A stretch of DNA of 64,000 nucleotides from Okibacterium sp. HSC-33S16 (GTDB lineage Bacteria > Actinomycetota > Actinomycetes > Actinomycetales > Microbacteriaceae). Below, one piece after another: positions 1-9,223 of the stretch (positions are counted from its first letter, which is position 1; every line of letters starts with the position of its first letter). The notes beneath the pieces were generated by a model. The model did no database searches. It was given only the letters and a program-made list of their open reading frames with translations, and was not told where the DNA came from. The stretch spans positions 1 to 64,000 of the forward strand of contig NZ_JALJZZ010000006.1 in NCBI RefSeq assembly GCF_024171565.1, written 5' to 3'. A program made the translations under genes and the position numbers.

Positions 1-86
1 GTCACATTCCGAACCCGGAAGCTAAGACTCTTTGCGCCGATGGTACTGCAGGGGGGACCCTGTGGGAGAGTAGGACACCGCCGGAC
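1..86 (+). rRNA. rrf: 5S ribosomal RNA, 3' part
   Basis: The window opens inside a 5S rRNA gene. The segment contains the conserved 3' half, including the CCGAACCCGGAAG loop region and the closing GTAGGACACCGCCGG end. The 5' part lies before the window, so an rRNA operon ends here. The exact 3' end is estimated to within a few bases. Confidence 0.92.
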
Positions 87-96
87 TTAACTTAGT

Positions 97-128
97 AAAA
101 TGGCCACCCAAGTGCGGGTGGCCATTTT
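97..128 (+). terminator. Rho-independent terminator of the rRNA operon
   Basis: A 13-bp perfect stem (AAAATGGCCACCC with GGGTGGCCATTTT) around a short loop sits just after the 5S gene, and its 3' arm ends in a T run. It would stop rRNA transcription before the coding block that starts at 170. Confidence 0.9.
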
Positions 129-169
129 GCGTTTTAACGCATCATTTTCAACATAATAGGGAGTACCTC

Positions 170-2194
170 ATGCCGGATTCTGCGGACAATTCGGGCGCTC
201 AGCGCCCCGATCGCGGCCCGAACGATCGCTCATCGAGCGACAATCGGCGATCCGGCGGCCCGAGCCGAGGTGACTCCCGTGACCGTCCGCGTACGGACCG
301 CGCTGGATCCGGACGCAGCGGTGGAGACCGTCCCGCCTACGGCCGCGGTGGCTCCGACCGGTCCCGCGACGAGCGACCGCGCACCGGCGGCGGCGACCGT
401 CCTCGGTATGGAGCCGGTCGCGATGACCAGGCCCGCAGTGACCGTCCGTCGTACGGCGACCGTCCACGTGGTGAGCGGTCTGAACGTCCCTCGTACGGTG
501 ACAAGCCGCGTGGTGACCGTCCGTCGTACGGCGACCGTCCACGTGGTGAGCGGTCTGACCGTCCTTCCTACGGTGACAAGCCGCGTGGTGACCGTCCCGC
601 CTATGGCGACCGTCCCCGTGGTGAGCGGTCTGAGCGCCCTTCGTACGGTGACCGCCCGCGTACTGACCGTCCGTCCTACGGTCATCGCCCCCGTGGTGAA
701 CGCCCCACGTACGGTGACAAGCCTCGCGGTGACCGGTCGGATCGTCCGTCCTACGGCCATAAGCCGCGGGGAGACCGTCCCTCCTACGGTGACCGTCCCC
801 GGGGCGAGCGCTCTGAGCGTCCCTCGTACGGTGACCGCCCGCGCACTGACCGTCCCTCCTACGGTGACAAGCCTCGTGGCGAGCGAACGTATGGTGACAA
901 GCCTCGCGGCGACCGTTCAGAGCGGCCCTCCTACGGTGACAAGGCTCGTGGCGAGCGAACGTACGGTGACAAGCCTCGCGGCGACCGTTCAGAGCGTCCC
1001 TCCTACGGTGACAAGCCTCGTGGCGACCGTCCGTCGTACGGTGACCGCCCCCGCGGTGAGCGGTCTGATCGTCCCCGCGAAGACCGTCCGCGTGGTGGTC
1101 GCGACCGAGGTGGCGACCAGAAGCTGTGGACCCGTGGCGGCGCTCCCGCTCGCGGCGACCGGGAAGCGAGCCGTCCCGAAGACGAGATGACCGAAGAGCA
1201 GCGGATGCAGCGGGAGCTGCGTATGGTTCGCAAGGACCACTACGACCCTGAGCTGCCCGACTCCGTGACGTCGAAGGACCTCGACCGAGTTGCGCGCAAC
1301 GAGCTCAAGACCCTCACCCCTGACAATGCTGAGCGCGTCGCTCGGCACCTCGCCATGGCTGCGATGCTCATCGAGGAAGATCCCGAGCTTGCGCATCAGC
1401 ACGCGCTCTCGGCCGCACGCCGAGCCGGCCGTATTGGTGTTGTTCGCGAGACGCTTGCGATCACCGCGTACGAGACCGGTGACTACGCTTTGGCGTTGCG
1501 CGAGTTGCGCACCCACCGTCGCATCACCGGGTCGAACGACCAGGTGCCGCTGATGGTCGACAGTGAACGCGGTGTCGGTCGTCCCGAGCGCGCGCTCGAG
1601 GTGGGCCGGTCTGTTGACCGGGCGAGCCTCGACGCTCCGGTGCGTGTCGCTCTGGCGATCGCCATGTCCGGTGCCCGGCTTGACCTCGGTCAGCCCGAGC
1701 TCGCACTGGCGGAGCTGCAGGTTCCTGAGCTGAACCCGGACCGCGCTTTCGAATGGAGCCCGGAACTCTTCGGCGCCGAAGCTGAAGTTCTCGAGGAACT
1801 CGGTCGCGCGGACGAAGCAGAGGTGTGGCGCAAACGTTCGCAGGTGGCATCCGCTGCTCTCGCGGAATTGCGCGGTGACCACGAACTCGAGACCATCGAA
1901 ATTTTCGAGGAACTGAGTGACGACGAGGACGCGGACGACGCTGCTGCTGCCGAGGGAATTCCGCTCGACATCGATGAGATGGGTGACCTCGCCAGCGCCG
2001 TCGCAGCGGGCGCGTTCGACGACGCCGATGAGGAGTCTGAGGAAACCGTCGGCGACGACGTCACGAGTGACGAAAACCTCGACGGCAACGTCGTCGCGGA
2101 CGTTGCGACCAACGTCGGCGAGAACGCCGACGAGAACGCTGAAGAGAACATGGGAGACGAGCTGGATGAGTCCGCTTCTCAGTCGGAAAAGTAA
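170..2194 (+). CDS. Arg/Gly/Asp/Tyr-repeat protein with helical C-terminal domain
   Basis: This 674-residue protein has three visible parts. Residues 1-90 are a disordered, charged N-terminus. Residues 91 to about 305 hold seventeen tandem copies of a 10-14 residue unit of the type SYGDRPRGERSDRP. From about 340 to 590 there is an alpha-helical region with TPR-like spacing, followed by a strongly acidic tail rich in D and E. The start at 170 has a GGGAG ribosome-binding site. The following HAD gene overlaps its end, so the two are probably co-transcribed. The RG-rich low-complexity repeats resemble RNA-binding or phase-separating regions, but that is inference. Actinobacterial homologues are usually left as hypothetical. 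The repeat region is prone to length variation. Confidence 0.85.
   Translation: MPDSADNSGAQRPDRGPNDRSSSDNRRSGGPSRGDSRDRPRTDRAGSGRSGGDRPAYGRGGSDRSRDERPRTGGGDRPRYGAGRDDQARSDRPSYGDRPRGERSERPSYGDKPRGDRPSYGDRPRGERSDRPSYGDKPRGDRPAYGDRPRGERSERPSYGDRPRTDRPSYGHRPRGERPTYGDKPRGDRSDRPSYGHKPRGDRPSYGDRPRGERSERPSYGDRPRTDRPSYGDKPRGERTYGDKPRGDRSERPSYGDKARGERTYGDKPRGDRSERPSYGDKPRGDRPSYGDRPRGERSDRPREDRPRGGRDRGGDQKLWTRGGAPARGDREASRPEDEMTEEQRMQRELRMVRKDHYDPELPDSVTSKDLDRVARNELKTLTPDNAERVARHLAMAAMLIEEDPELAHQHALSAARRAGRIGVVRETLAITAYETGDYALALRELRTHRRITGSNDQVPLMVDSERGVGRPERALEVGRSVDRASLDAPVRVALAIAMSGARLDLGQPELALAELQVPELNPDRAFEWSPELFGAEAEVLEELGRADEAEVWRKRSQVASAALAELRGDHELETIEIFEELSDDEDADDAAAAEGIPLDIDEMGDLASAVAAGAFDDADEESEETVGDDVTSDENLDGNVVADVATNVGENADENAEENMGDELDESASQSEK
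440..1080 (+). repeat. Tandem coding repeats (YGD-PRG units)
   Basis: Seventeen imperfect copies of a 30-42 base unit encode SYGDKPRGDRP or SYGDRPRGERSERP variants. Unit lengths are multiples of three, so the frame is kept. The high nucleotide similarity favours slippage and copy-number change. Confidence 0.85.
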
Positions 2195-3191
2195 GGGCCG
2201 GACACCGCTCGACGGCGTCGACGTTCTGCTCGCCGACCTCGACGGGGTCGTCTATGCCGGGCCGAATGCGATTCCGCACGCCATCGAGAGCCTCAACCAG
2301 GCCGCCGAGAGCATTCGGGTCGGATACATCACCAACAATGCGTCGCGCACCGATGCGTCGGTGGCCCAGCACCTCACGGAGCTCGGGCTGACCGTCGCGC
2401 CGAATGAGGTTGTCACCAGTCCGCAGGCAGCGGTTCGCCTGCTCGGCAATCACGTACCGGCAGGGTCGACCGTGTTGGTTGTCGGGGGAGACGGACTCGT
2501 TTCTGAACTCGAGAAGGGCGGCTTCGTCGTCACCCGCTCGGCCGATGACTCACCGGCTGCGGTGCTGCAGGGCTTCGCACCGCAGGTGAGCTGGTCCGAC
2601 CTCGCCGAGGCCGCATACGCGCTGCACCCGCGCGAAGACGGTGTCGAGATTCCGTGGATCGCGACGAACACCGACTGGACGATTCCGCAGGCTCGGGGAA
2701 TCGCGCCGGGAAACGGCACGCTCGTGTCGGCTGTGCACACCGCTGTCGGTCGACTTGCGACGGTCGCCGGCAAGCCCGAGACGCCCATTTTCGATGAGGC
2801 CAAGATCCGTTTCGGCTCCTCGCGTCCACTGTTCATCGGCGACCGGCTCGACACCGATATCCTCGGCGCGAACCGGGCCGGCATCGACTCGGTGCTCGTC
2901 CTGACCGGTGTCGACAAGGCCAAGCACGTGCTGGCCGCCGACAAGTTCTCCCGTCCAACGTTCATCGTCGAGGACCTGCGCTCACTACACGAGCCGTACC
3001 CGGTCACCCGGATGTCCCGCGACAATGCGGAGGCAACCGTCGGGGCCGCCGTGGTGCGGATCCAGGGAAACGACGTGGTCATCGTGAAGGAGGGCGAGCC
3101 GATCGACCTGCTCCGCGCGGCCTGCGCTGTGATCTGGGCATCGGGTCGTGCGATTTTCGGGTTCAACGTGCCGGAGCGCCTCTATTCCTGA
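2166..3191 (+). CDS. HAD-IIA family sugar-phosphate phosphatase
   Basis: This is a 341-residue haloacid dehalogenase-type hydrolase of subfamily IIA (NagD/phosphoglycolate phosphatase-like). Motif I is DLDGVVY, near residue 25, with both aspartates. The class II cap follows, and the C-terminal Mg-binding motif is GDRLDTDILGANRAG. YITNNASR matches the conserved motif II region. The ATG at 2166 lies inside the end of the preceding gene, 29 bases before its last base, which suggests translational coupling. The same frame is open further upstream, but that stretch is antisense-like read-through of the preceding gene. The substrate cannot be deduced; phosphoglycolate or small sugar phosphates are typical. 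Confidence 0.88.
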   Translation: MSPLLSRKSKGRTPLDGVDVLLADLDGVVYAGPNAIPHAIESLNQAAESIRVGYITNNASRTDASVAQHLTELGLTVAPNEVVTSPQAAVRLLGNHVPAGSTVLVVGGDGLVSELEKGGFVVTRSADDSPAAVLQGFAPQVSWSDLAEAAYALHPREDGVEIPWIATNTDWTIPQARGIAPGNGTLVSAVHTAVGRLATVAGKPETPIFDEAKIRFGSSRPLFIGDRLDTDILGANRAGIDSVLVLTGVDKAKHVLAADKFSRPTFIVEDLRSLHEPYPVTRMSRDNAEATVGAAVVRIQGNDVVIVKEGEPIDLLRAACAVIWASGRAIFGFNVPERLYS

Positions 3192-3213
3192 GGTCGCCGG
3201 TAATCTAGGGACC

Positions 3214-3378
3214 GTGAGTGACACTTCCCCTTTGAGCGACGACGCGCTCGTTCCTCGGCTTCACCTGATCGAAGATCAGCCGCTTGAGGCGCGCGCCGAG
3301 GCGTACGCACAACTGCACGAAGAGTTGCGCGCGCAGCTTGAGGGCGGCGACAAGCTGGCGTCGAGGAACTCCGCTTGA
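3214..3378 (+). CDS. Conserved small protein (54 aa)
   Basis: A GTG-started reading frame of 54 codons sits between the HAD phosphatase and tlyA, and its stop overlaps the tlyA start. The product is acidic and helical (pattern LEARAEAYAQLHEELRAQLE). Small proteins at this place beside tlyA are common in actinobacteria, but no function is known to me. The tight spacing and codon use like the neighbours support a real gene. Confidence 0.65.
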   Translation: MSDTSPLSDDALVPRLHLIEDQPLEARAEAYAQLHEELRAQLEGGDKLASRNSA

Positions 3379-4229
3379 CCGACCCCGTTGCCGGCACCGA
3401 CGCCGCCGTCCAGCGCCTCGACGCTGCGCTCGTCTCACGTGGGCACGCGCGCTCGCGCACCCTGGCCGCTCGGCTCATCGCTGACGGCCTGGTCACCGTC
3501 GACGGCCGCGCCGTGGTGAAGCCCGCCGCGAAAGTCCGGGCAACCTCACAGATCGAGGTTGCCGGCGCCGACCACTACGTGAGCCGCGGCGCCCACAAAC
3601 TCCTCGGAGCGCTCGATGCGTTCGGAGTCGACCCCACCGGCCGGCTCGCCCTCGACGTCGGTGCCTCAACCGGCGGATTTACCCAGGTGCTCCTCGAGCG
3701 GGGAGCGCGCCACGTCATCGCACTCGACGTCGGGCACGGGCAGCTAGCACCCGAAATTGCGATCGACGAGCGCGTGAGTGTGATCGAAGGATTCAACGTT
3801 CGTGACCTGACTCGCGAGAATCTCGCCGGGGCATCCGCTGTTTCACAATCGCCGACCCTTGTCGTTGGTGACCTGTCATTCATTTCGCTGACCCACGTGC
3901 TCGGCCCGCTGCAGCGCACGGTGGCCCAGGAGAGCGACTTTGTTCTCTTGATCAAGCCGCAATTTGAGGTCGGCCGTGGTGGCATTCGCGAAGGAATCGT
4001 GCGGAGCGACGCTCTGCGAGCCGACGCCATTGCCACGGTGCTCTGGCATGCCTGGGACCTCGGCCTCGGCACATCGGGGCTCATCGAATCGCCCATTGTC
4101 GGTGGCCACGGCAACCGTGAGTACCTGGCCTGGTTCCGTCCGGCCGGACCGGCTGTCAATCCCCCGAGCGATGCGGGGCGCAATCCGACAGAATGGTTGG
4201 ACACGATAACTGAGATAGCTGGAGCGTGA
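3375..4229 (+). CDS. tlyA: TlyA family rRNA 2'-O-methyltransferase / hemolysin
   Basis: This 284-residue protein has an N-terminal S4 RNA-binding domain (about residues 12-75, QRLDAALVSRGHARSR) and a Rossmann-type methyltransferase domain. The SAM-binding motif is LALDVGASTGGF, near residue 95. In mycobacteria TlyA methylates 16S and 23S rRNA at the subunit interface and affects capreomycin sensitivity. The TTG start overlaps the preceding stop, and its own stop overlaps the nadK start, so this is an operon. Length and domain order match the family. Confidence 0.92.
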   Translation: MTDPVAGTDAAVQRLDAALVSRGHARSRTLAARLIADGLVTVDGRAVVKPAAKVRATSQIEVAGADHYVSRGAHKLLGALDAFGVDPTGRLALDVGASTGGFTQVLLERGARHVIALDVGHGQLAPEIAIDERVSVIEGFNVRDLTRENLAGASAVSQSPTLVVGDLSFISLTHVLGPLQRTVAQESDFVLLIKPQFEVGRGGIREGIVRSDALRADAIATVLWHAWDLGLGTSGLIESPIVGGHGNREYLAWFRPAGPAVNPPSDAGRNPTEWLDTITEIAGA

Positions 4230-5161
4230 CCCGGATGGATTCTGACCGCAGATTCATCCTCGTCGTCTCGCACACGGGTCGCGCTGATTCGGTCGCAGCA
4301 GCCGTTCAGGTTATTGCCCAATTGCAGGCGGCCGGCGCACGCCCCGTGCTTGTGCGCCAGGAGTGCGAAGAGATCCAAGCCGACCCGTCGACCGTTGATC
4401 CGCTCGGCGACGTCTCGATCCTCGGTGAAGACGTCACCGCCGATGACCTCGAACTTGTCATCGTTTTGGGCGGCGACGGCACCATCCTGCGCGCCGCAGA
4501 GCTGGTGCGCGGCTACTCAGCACCCTTGCTCGGAATCAACCTCGGCCACGTCGGTTTCCTCGCGGAGAGCGAACGCGACGACCTCGACGAAGCTGTGCGA
4601 CGGGTCATCGACGGCGACTACCTCGTCGAAGAGCGCCTCACGCTGTCAGTCCGCGTGAAGGTGCGCGACGAAGTGGTCTGGGAAAGCTGGGCGCTCAACG
4701 AAGCCACCGTCGAAAAAGGCAGTAGAGAACGGATGCTTGAGGTCGTCATTGAAGTGGACGGTCGCCCTCTCTCCACCTTCGGTTGCGATGGCGTCGTCGT
4801 ATCGACACCGACCGGATCAACCGCGTACGGCTTTTCGGCCGGCGGCCCGGTGATCTGGCCCACCGTTGAGGCGATGATGCTCGTTCCGCTCAGCGCCCAC
4901 GCCCTGTTTGCGCGACCCATCGTTGTCGGACCAGACTCGTCGCTCGCCGTCGAAGTGCTGCGGCGCACCGACGGCACCGGCGTGCTCTGGTGTGACGGGA
5001 GACGCACCCACGAACTCGAACCGGGCGCCCGGGTTGTCGTCCGCCGTTCGTCGATCCCGGTGCGCCTCGCGCGCCTGCACCAGAGCCCATTCACCGACCG
5101 CCTCGTAAAGAAATTCCACCTGCCGGTCACCGGGTGGAGGGGACCTGACGCGAATGATTGA
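4226..5161 (+). CDS. nadK: NAD kinase
   Basis: This 311-residue enzyme phosphorylates NAD to NADP. The GGDGT motif (VLGGDGTILRAAE) is near residue 89, followed by GINLGHVGFLAE and the diagnostic TPTGSTAYGFSAGGP block. The C-terminus SPFTDRLVKKFHLP is also family-typical. The GTG at 4226 overlaps the tlyA stop; an ATG three codons later is an alternative start. Its 3' end overlaps recN, continuing the tlyA-nadK-recN order common in Gram-positive bacteria. Confidence 0.96.
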   Translation: MTRMDSDRRFILVVSHTGRADSVAAAVQVIAQLQAAGARPVLVRQECEEIQADPSTVDPLGDVSILGEDVTADDLELVIVLGGDGTILRAAELVRGYSAPLLGINLGHVGFLAESERDDLDEAVRRVIDGDYLVEERLTLSVRVKVRDEVVWESWALNEATVEKGSRERMLEVVIEVDGRPLSTFGCDGVVVSTPTGSTAYGFSAGGPVIWPTVEAMMLVPLSAHALFARPIVVGPDSSLAVEVLRRTDGTGVLWCDGRRTHELEPGARVVVRRSSIPVRLARLHQSPFTDRLVKKFHLPVTGWRGPDAND

Positions 5162-6872
5162 GGAAATCGGCATCCGTGACCTCGGTGTGATCGCCGAAGC
5201 GGCGCTGCCACTCGGCACGGGATTCACAGCCATCACCGGTGAAACCGGTGCTGGCAAGACCATGGTGGTGACCGCCCTCGGGCTGTTGCTCGGCGGTCGC
5301 GCTGACTCCGGCGTCATCCGGCAGGGCAGTGGTGCAGCGAGCGTCGACGGTCGCTGGGTGATTCCCGCAGACGGTGCCGTCGCCGAGCGCGTTGCCGAGG
5401 CCGGCGGGGGAGTCGACCCGTTCGGAGAAGGCCAGGCAGAACTCACCCTCGGCCGCTCGGTGTCAGCTGAGGGCCGCAGCCGCGCCCAGGTCGGCGGTCG
5501 CAGTGCGCCGGTCGGCGTGCTCGCGGAGCTCGGTGAACAGCTCGTCGTTGTGCACGGCCAGTCCGACCAAATCCGCCTGCGCTCCCAGACGGCCCAGCGC
5601 GATGCCCTCGACCGGTTCGCGGGAAGTGACCTGGCCGGACTGCTCGCCGACTACCGCAGTGTCTACTCGCGCTACCTCGAGAACACGACCGAGCGCGACA
5701 CCCTCATCCGTGAACGTGACGCACGCAGCGCCGAAGCCGCCGAACTGCGCGAGATCATCGCCGAGATCGAAGCCATCGCACCCCAGCCGGGCGAAGACGA
5801 CGAACTCGCCGTGCGCGCCGAACGGCTCACCAACCTCGAAGAGCTCAGGCTCGCCGCCGCCAGCGCTCGAGAGGCCATCTCCGCCGAGGAGTCTGAGGGC
5901 CCCGACGTCGCCCTGCTCCTCGATTCGGCACGTCGCCAGCTCGAGCGGGTCTCCAGTTTCGATGCCGAGCTCGGCACGCTCGCCGAGCAGGTGGCGAACG
6001 CGAGTTACCAGCTCTCCGAAGTGGCGCTCGAACTCTCGCGTTACCTGGCTGGCCTCGACGCCGACGGCGCCCGCGAACTCGAGATTGTCCAGGACCGCCG
6101 CTCCGACCTCAACGTTCTGCTGCGCAAGTACGGCCCCACGTTCGAGGACGTGCTGGCGACACTCGACAACGGTAACGCCCGGCTGCTCGAACTCGACAGT
6201 GACTCCGACCGCATTGACGAATTGACCGCGGTCGTCGAGGCGGATGCCGCGCTCGTCGACGCGCTGGCGACTCGCGTGACTGAGACCCGCAGGGAGGCAG
6301 CGGGCCAGCTCGCGAACGCCGTCTCCGACGAGCTGTCCGCCCTGGCCATGCCCGACGCGACCCTCGTCATTGAGGTCGCCGCTAGCGACGAACTCACCTT
6401 CTCCGGTCGTGACTCCATCTCGTTCCTGCTCAAACCGCACGCCGGCGCAGAACCCCGCGCGCTGGCCAAGGGGGCGTCCGGCGGCGAACTGTCGCGCGTG
6501 ATGTTGGCCATCGAAGTGGTCATCGCGGGCAGCGACCCCGTCCCCACCTTCGTGTTTGACGAGGTGGACTCCGGGGTCGGGGGAGCAGCAGCGATCGAGA
6601 TCGGTCGTCGGCTGGCCAAGCTGGCCGAATCGGCGCAGGTGATCGCCGTGACACACCTCGCTCAGGTCGCCGCATTCGCCAACAACCACCTCGCCGTCGT
6701 GAAGGACTCCGACGGAACGGTCACGGCATCCAGCGTTCGACAACTGACCGGCGACGAACGCACCGCCGAGATGGCTCGACTGCTTTCCGGCCTCGCCGAC
6801 AGTGACTCCGGGCTGGCCCACGCGGAAGAGCTGTTGACGCTCGCCCGCTCCGCAACTCACATGGTAGGATAG
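5154..6872 (+). CDS. recN: DNA repair protein RecN
   Basis: This 572-residue SMC-like ATPase acts in double-strand-break repair. Walker A is GETGAGKT near residue 29. A long coiled coil occupies about residues 150-380. The ABC signature region is KGASGGELSRVMLAIE, and Walker B is FVFDEVDSGVGG. Length and domain order match RecN. The start ATG lies inside the nadK end. A very long antisense open frame across the gene is a high-GC shadow. Confidence 0.96.
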   Translation: MIEEIGIRDLGVIAEAALPLGTGFTAITGETGAGKTMVVTALGLLLGGRADSGVIRQGSGAASVDGRWVIPADGAVAERVAEAGGGVDPFGEGQAELTLGRSVSAEGRSRAQVGGRSAPVGVLAELGEQLVVVHGQSDQIRLRSQTAQRDALDRFAGSDLAGLLADYRSVYSRYLENTTERDTLIRERDARSAEAAELREIIAEIEAIAPQPGEDDELAVRAERLTNLEELRLAAASAREAISAEESEGPDVALLLDSARRQLERVSSFDAELGTLAEQVANASYQLSEVALELSRYLAGLDADGARELEIVQDRRSDLNVLLRKYGPTFEDVLATLDNGNARLLELDSDSDRIDELTAVVEADAALVDALATRVTETRREAAGQLANAVSDELSALAMPDATLVIEVAASDELTFSGRDSISFLLKPHAGAEPRALAKGASGGELSRVMLAIEVVIAGSDPVPTFVFDEVDSGVGGAAAIEIGRRLAKLAESAQVIAVTHLAQVAAFANNHLAVVKDSDGTVTASSVRQLTGDERTAEMARLLSGLADSDSGLAHAEELLTLARSATHMVG

Positions 6873-6878
6873 AAGCCC

Positions 6879-8567
6879 GTGGTGAACATTACAGACGCGG
6901 ACCTTTCGAACGACACGACCAAGCACATCTTTGTGACCGGTGGTGTCGTTTCTTCGTTGGGCAAGGGACTCACGGCGGCAAGCCTGGGTAACCTGCTCAC
7001 AGCTCGGGGACTGCGTGTTGTCATGCAGAAACTCGACCCATACCTGAACGTCGACCCGGGAACGATGAACCCGTTCCAGCACGGCGAAGTCTTCGTCACC
7101 GACGACGGCACCGAGACCGACCTCGACATCGGACACTACGAGCGATTCCTCGACATCAACCTGAGCCAGGCGGCCAACGTCACCACCGGCCAGATCTACT
7201 CGACGGTCATCGCTCGGGAGCGTCGCGGCGAGTACCTCGGCGACACCGTCCAGGTCATCCCGCACATCACCGACGAGATCAAGCGCCGGATGCGCCTGCA
7301 GGCGTCGAACGACCCGAAGCCCGACGTGATCATCACCGAGGTCGGTGGAACCGTGGGTGACATCGAGTCGCAGCCGTTCATCGAAGCCGCTCGCCAGGTG
7401 CGTCACGAACTCGGTCGCAAGAACGTCTTCTTTGTGCACGTCTCACTCGTTCCCTACATGAACGCTTCGGGGGAGCAGAAGACCAAGCCGACGCAGCACT
7501 CCGTTGCCGCTCTCCGCTCGATCGGTATTCAGCCTGACGCGCTCGTGCTCCGCAGCGATCGCCCGGTCTCCGAGTCGAACAAGCGCAAGATCGCGCTCAT
7601 GTGCGACGTCGACGAGGCTGCTGTCGTGAACTGTGTCGACGTTCCCAGCATCTACGACATCCCGACTGTCCTGCACGACCAGGGCCTCGACGCCTACATC
7701 ATCGACCTCCTCGGCCTCGAAGCCGATGACGTCGACTGGTCGGCGTGGTCGCCGGTGCTCAAAGCCGTGCACGAACCCAAGCACGAAGTCACCATCGGCC
7801 TGGTCGGAAAGTACATCGACCTGCCCGACGCGTACCTCTCCGTCACCGAAGCGCTCCGCGCCGGTGGGTTCGCCCACGAGTCCAAGGTCAAACTGCAGTG
7901 GATTGCGTCAGACGAGTGCGAGACGCCGGAAGGTGCCGCCAAGGCGCTGGCCGATCTCGACGGCATCTGCGTGCCTGGTGGCTTCGGTATCCGCGGCATT
8001 GAAGGAAAGCTTGGGGCGCTGAAGTTCGCCCGCGACAACAAGATTCCTACGCTGGGCCTGTGCCTTGGCCTCCAGTGCATGGTGATCGAGTATGCACGCA
8101 ATGAAGCCGACCTCGCAGGCGCAAGCTCGAGCGAGTTCGACTCGGACACGGCGTTCCCGGTCATCGCGACCATGGCGGAGCAGGTGGAGATCATCGCCGG
8201 GGGAGACCTCGGTGGCACCATGCGACTCGGCCTCTACCCGGCACACCTTGACGAGGGATCGATCACCGCGGAGCTCTACGGTTCGACCGAGATCTCCGAG
8301 CGTCACCGTCACCGGTACGAGGTCAACAACCGCTACCGCCAGCAGATTGCGGATGCCGGACTGATCTTCTCGGGCACCAGCCCGGACGGCCAGCTGGTTG
8401 AGTTCGTCGAGCTGGACCGCGACGAGCACCCGTTCTATGTCGGCACCCAGGCGCACCCTGAGCTCCGTTCACGACCGACCCACGCGCACCCGCTGTTCCG
8501 CGGACTGATCGGTGCCGCCCTCGAGCGTCAGCAGGCCAGCCTGCTGTTCGAAGTTGCCGGTGCCTGA
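6879..8567 (+). CDS. pyrG: CTP synthase
   Basis: This 562-residue enzyme makes CTP from UTP, ATP and glutamine. The N-terminal synthetase domain carries [20 protein letters not shown] near residues 19-38. The C-terminal class I glutamine amidotransferase domain contains GLCLGLQCM with the nucleophile cysteine, and the histidine/glutamate pair in [10 protein letters not shown]. It begins with tandem GTG codons six bases after recN ends. Full length. Confidence 0.98.
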   Translation: MVNITDADLSNDTTKHIFVTGGVVSSLGKGLTAASLGNLLTARGLRVVMQKLDPYLNVDPGTMNPFQHGEVFVTDDGTETDLDIGHYERFLDINLSQAANVTTGQIYSTVIARERRGEYLGDTVQVIPHITDEIKRRMRLQASNDPKPDVIITEVGGTVGDIESQPFIEAARQVRHELGRKNVFFVHVSLVPYMNASGEQKTKPTQHSVAALRSIGIQPDALVLRSDRPVSESNKRKIALMCDVDEAAVVNCVDVPSIYDIPTVLHDQGLDAYIIDLLGLEADDVDWSAWSPVLKAVHEPKHEVTIGLVGKYIDLPDAYLSVTEALRAGGFAHESKVKLQWIASDECETPEGAAKALADLDGICVPGGFGIRGIEGKLGALKFARDNKIPTLGLCLGLQCMVIEYARNEADLAGASSSEFDSDTAFPVIATMAEQVEIIAGGDLGGTMRLGLYPAHLDEGSITAELYGSTEISERHRHRYEVNNRYRQQIADAGLIFSGTSPDGQLVEFVELDRDEHPFYVGTQAHPELRSRPTHAHPLFRGLIGAALERQQASLLFEVAGA

Positions 8568-9222
8568 GTCGACGACCGGCGCATCGTCGGCGCCGCTCGC
8601 GGACGAGCCCACCGAGGTTGAGGTTCGTTCAAGCGAACTCGTCTTCGACGGGATGGTCTGGGGCATCCGTCGGGACGTCTTCGACTATCACGGTGAGGAC
8701 ATCACGCGAGAGTACATGGACCACACCGGTGCGGTTGCGGTGTTCGCCATGGACGAGAACGACCAGGTGCTGCTGATCCAGCAGTACCGGCACCCGGTCG
8801 GAATGCGCGAATGGGAGATCCCTGCCGGGCTGCTCGATGTGGAGGGTGAGGACCCCCTCGTCGCGGCCCAGCGGGAACTCGCCGAGGAAGTTGACCTCGA
8901 AGCGCGCGACTGGAAGGTGCTCGCGGAATTCGCGACATCACCCGGCGGCAGCGATGAGGTCATTCGGATCTACCTGGCCCGCGGCCTGAGCTCGACCGGG
9001 GAGGCGTTCGAGCGGACCGCGGAAGAGGCCGACATCGTGGTGCGCTGGGCGCCGTTGGACGAACTCGTCACAGCGGTGCTCGAGCGGCGGATTCAGAACC
9101 CCTCTTTGTGCATCGCGGTTCTTGCGGCTTCGGCCGCCGAGCGTCGCAACTGGGACACGCTCGGCGATGCGAACGCGCCGTGGACGCGGCATCCGAAATT
9201 CGGATCGTCTTCGGCGTCCTGA
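8560..9222 (+). CDS. NUDIX hydrolase, ADP-ribose pyrophosphatase-like
   Basis: This 220-residue protein resembles ADP-ribose pyrophosphatases, with an N-terminal beta region and the Nudix box in [19 protein letters not shown]. The REL-EE core is intact, but the spacing between the first glycine and the first glutamate is one residue longer than the canonical x5. The GTG at 8560 overlaps the pyrG stop; an upstream in-frame ATG inside pyrG is less likely. It lies between pyrG and xerD, as often seen in actinobacteria. Likely role: hydrolysis of ADP-ribose or related nucleoside diphosphates. Confidence 0.9.
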   Translation: MPESTTGASSAPLADEPTEVEVRSSELVFDGMVWGIRRDVFDYHGEDITREYMDHTGAVAVFAMDENDQVLLIQQYRHPVGMREWEIPAGLLDVEGEDPLVAAQRELAEEVDLEARDWKVLAEFATSPGGSDEVIRIYLARGLSSTGEAFERTAEEADIVVRWAPLDELVTAVLERRIQNPSLCIAVLAASAAERRNWDTLGDANAPWTRHPKFGSSSAS

Positions 9223-9223
9223 C

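Noticed and set aside
6912-6938. A minus-strand match to the ECF41-type promoter (GGTCACA-N16-TGTC)
   Set aside because: It is antisense inside the pyrG coding region with no gene start downstream. About one chance match of this loose pattern is expected in 64 kb.
5463-7439. 658-codon minus-strand open frame across recN and pyrG
   Set aside because: It is antisense to two certain genes and its composition is that of a high-GC shadow frame.
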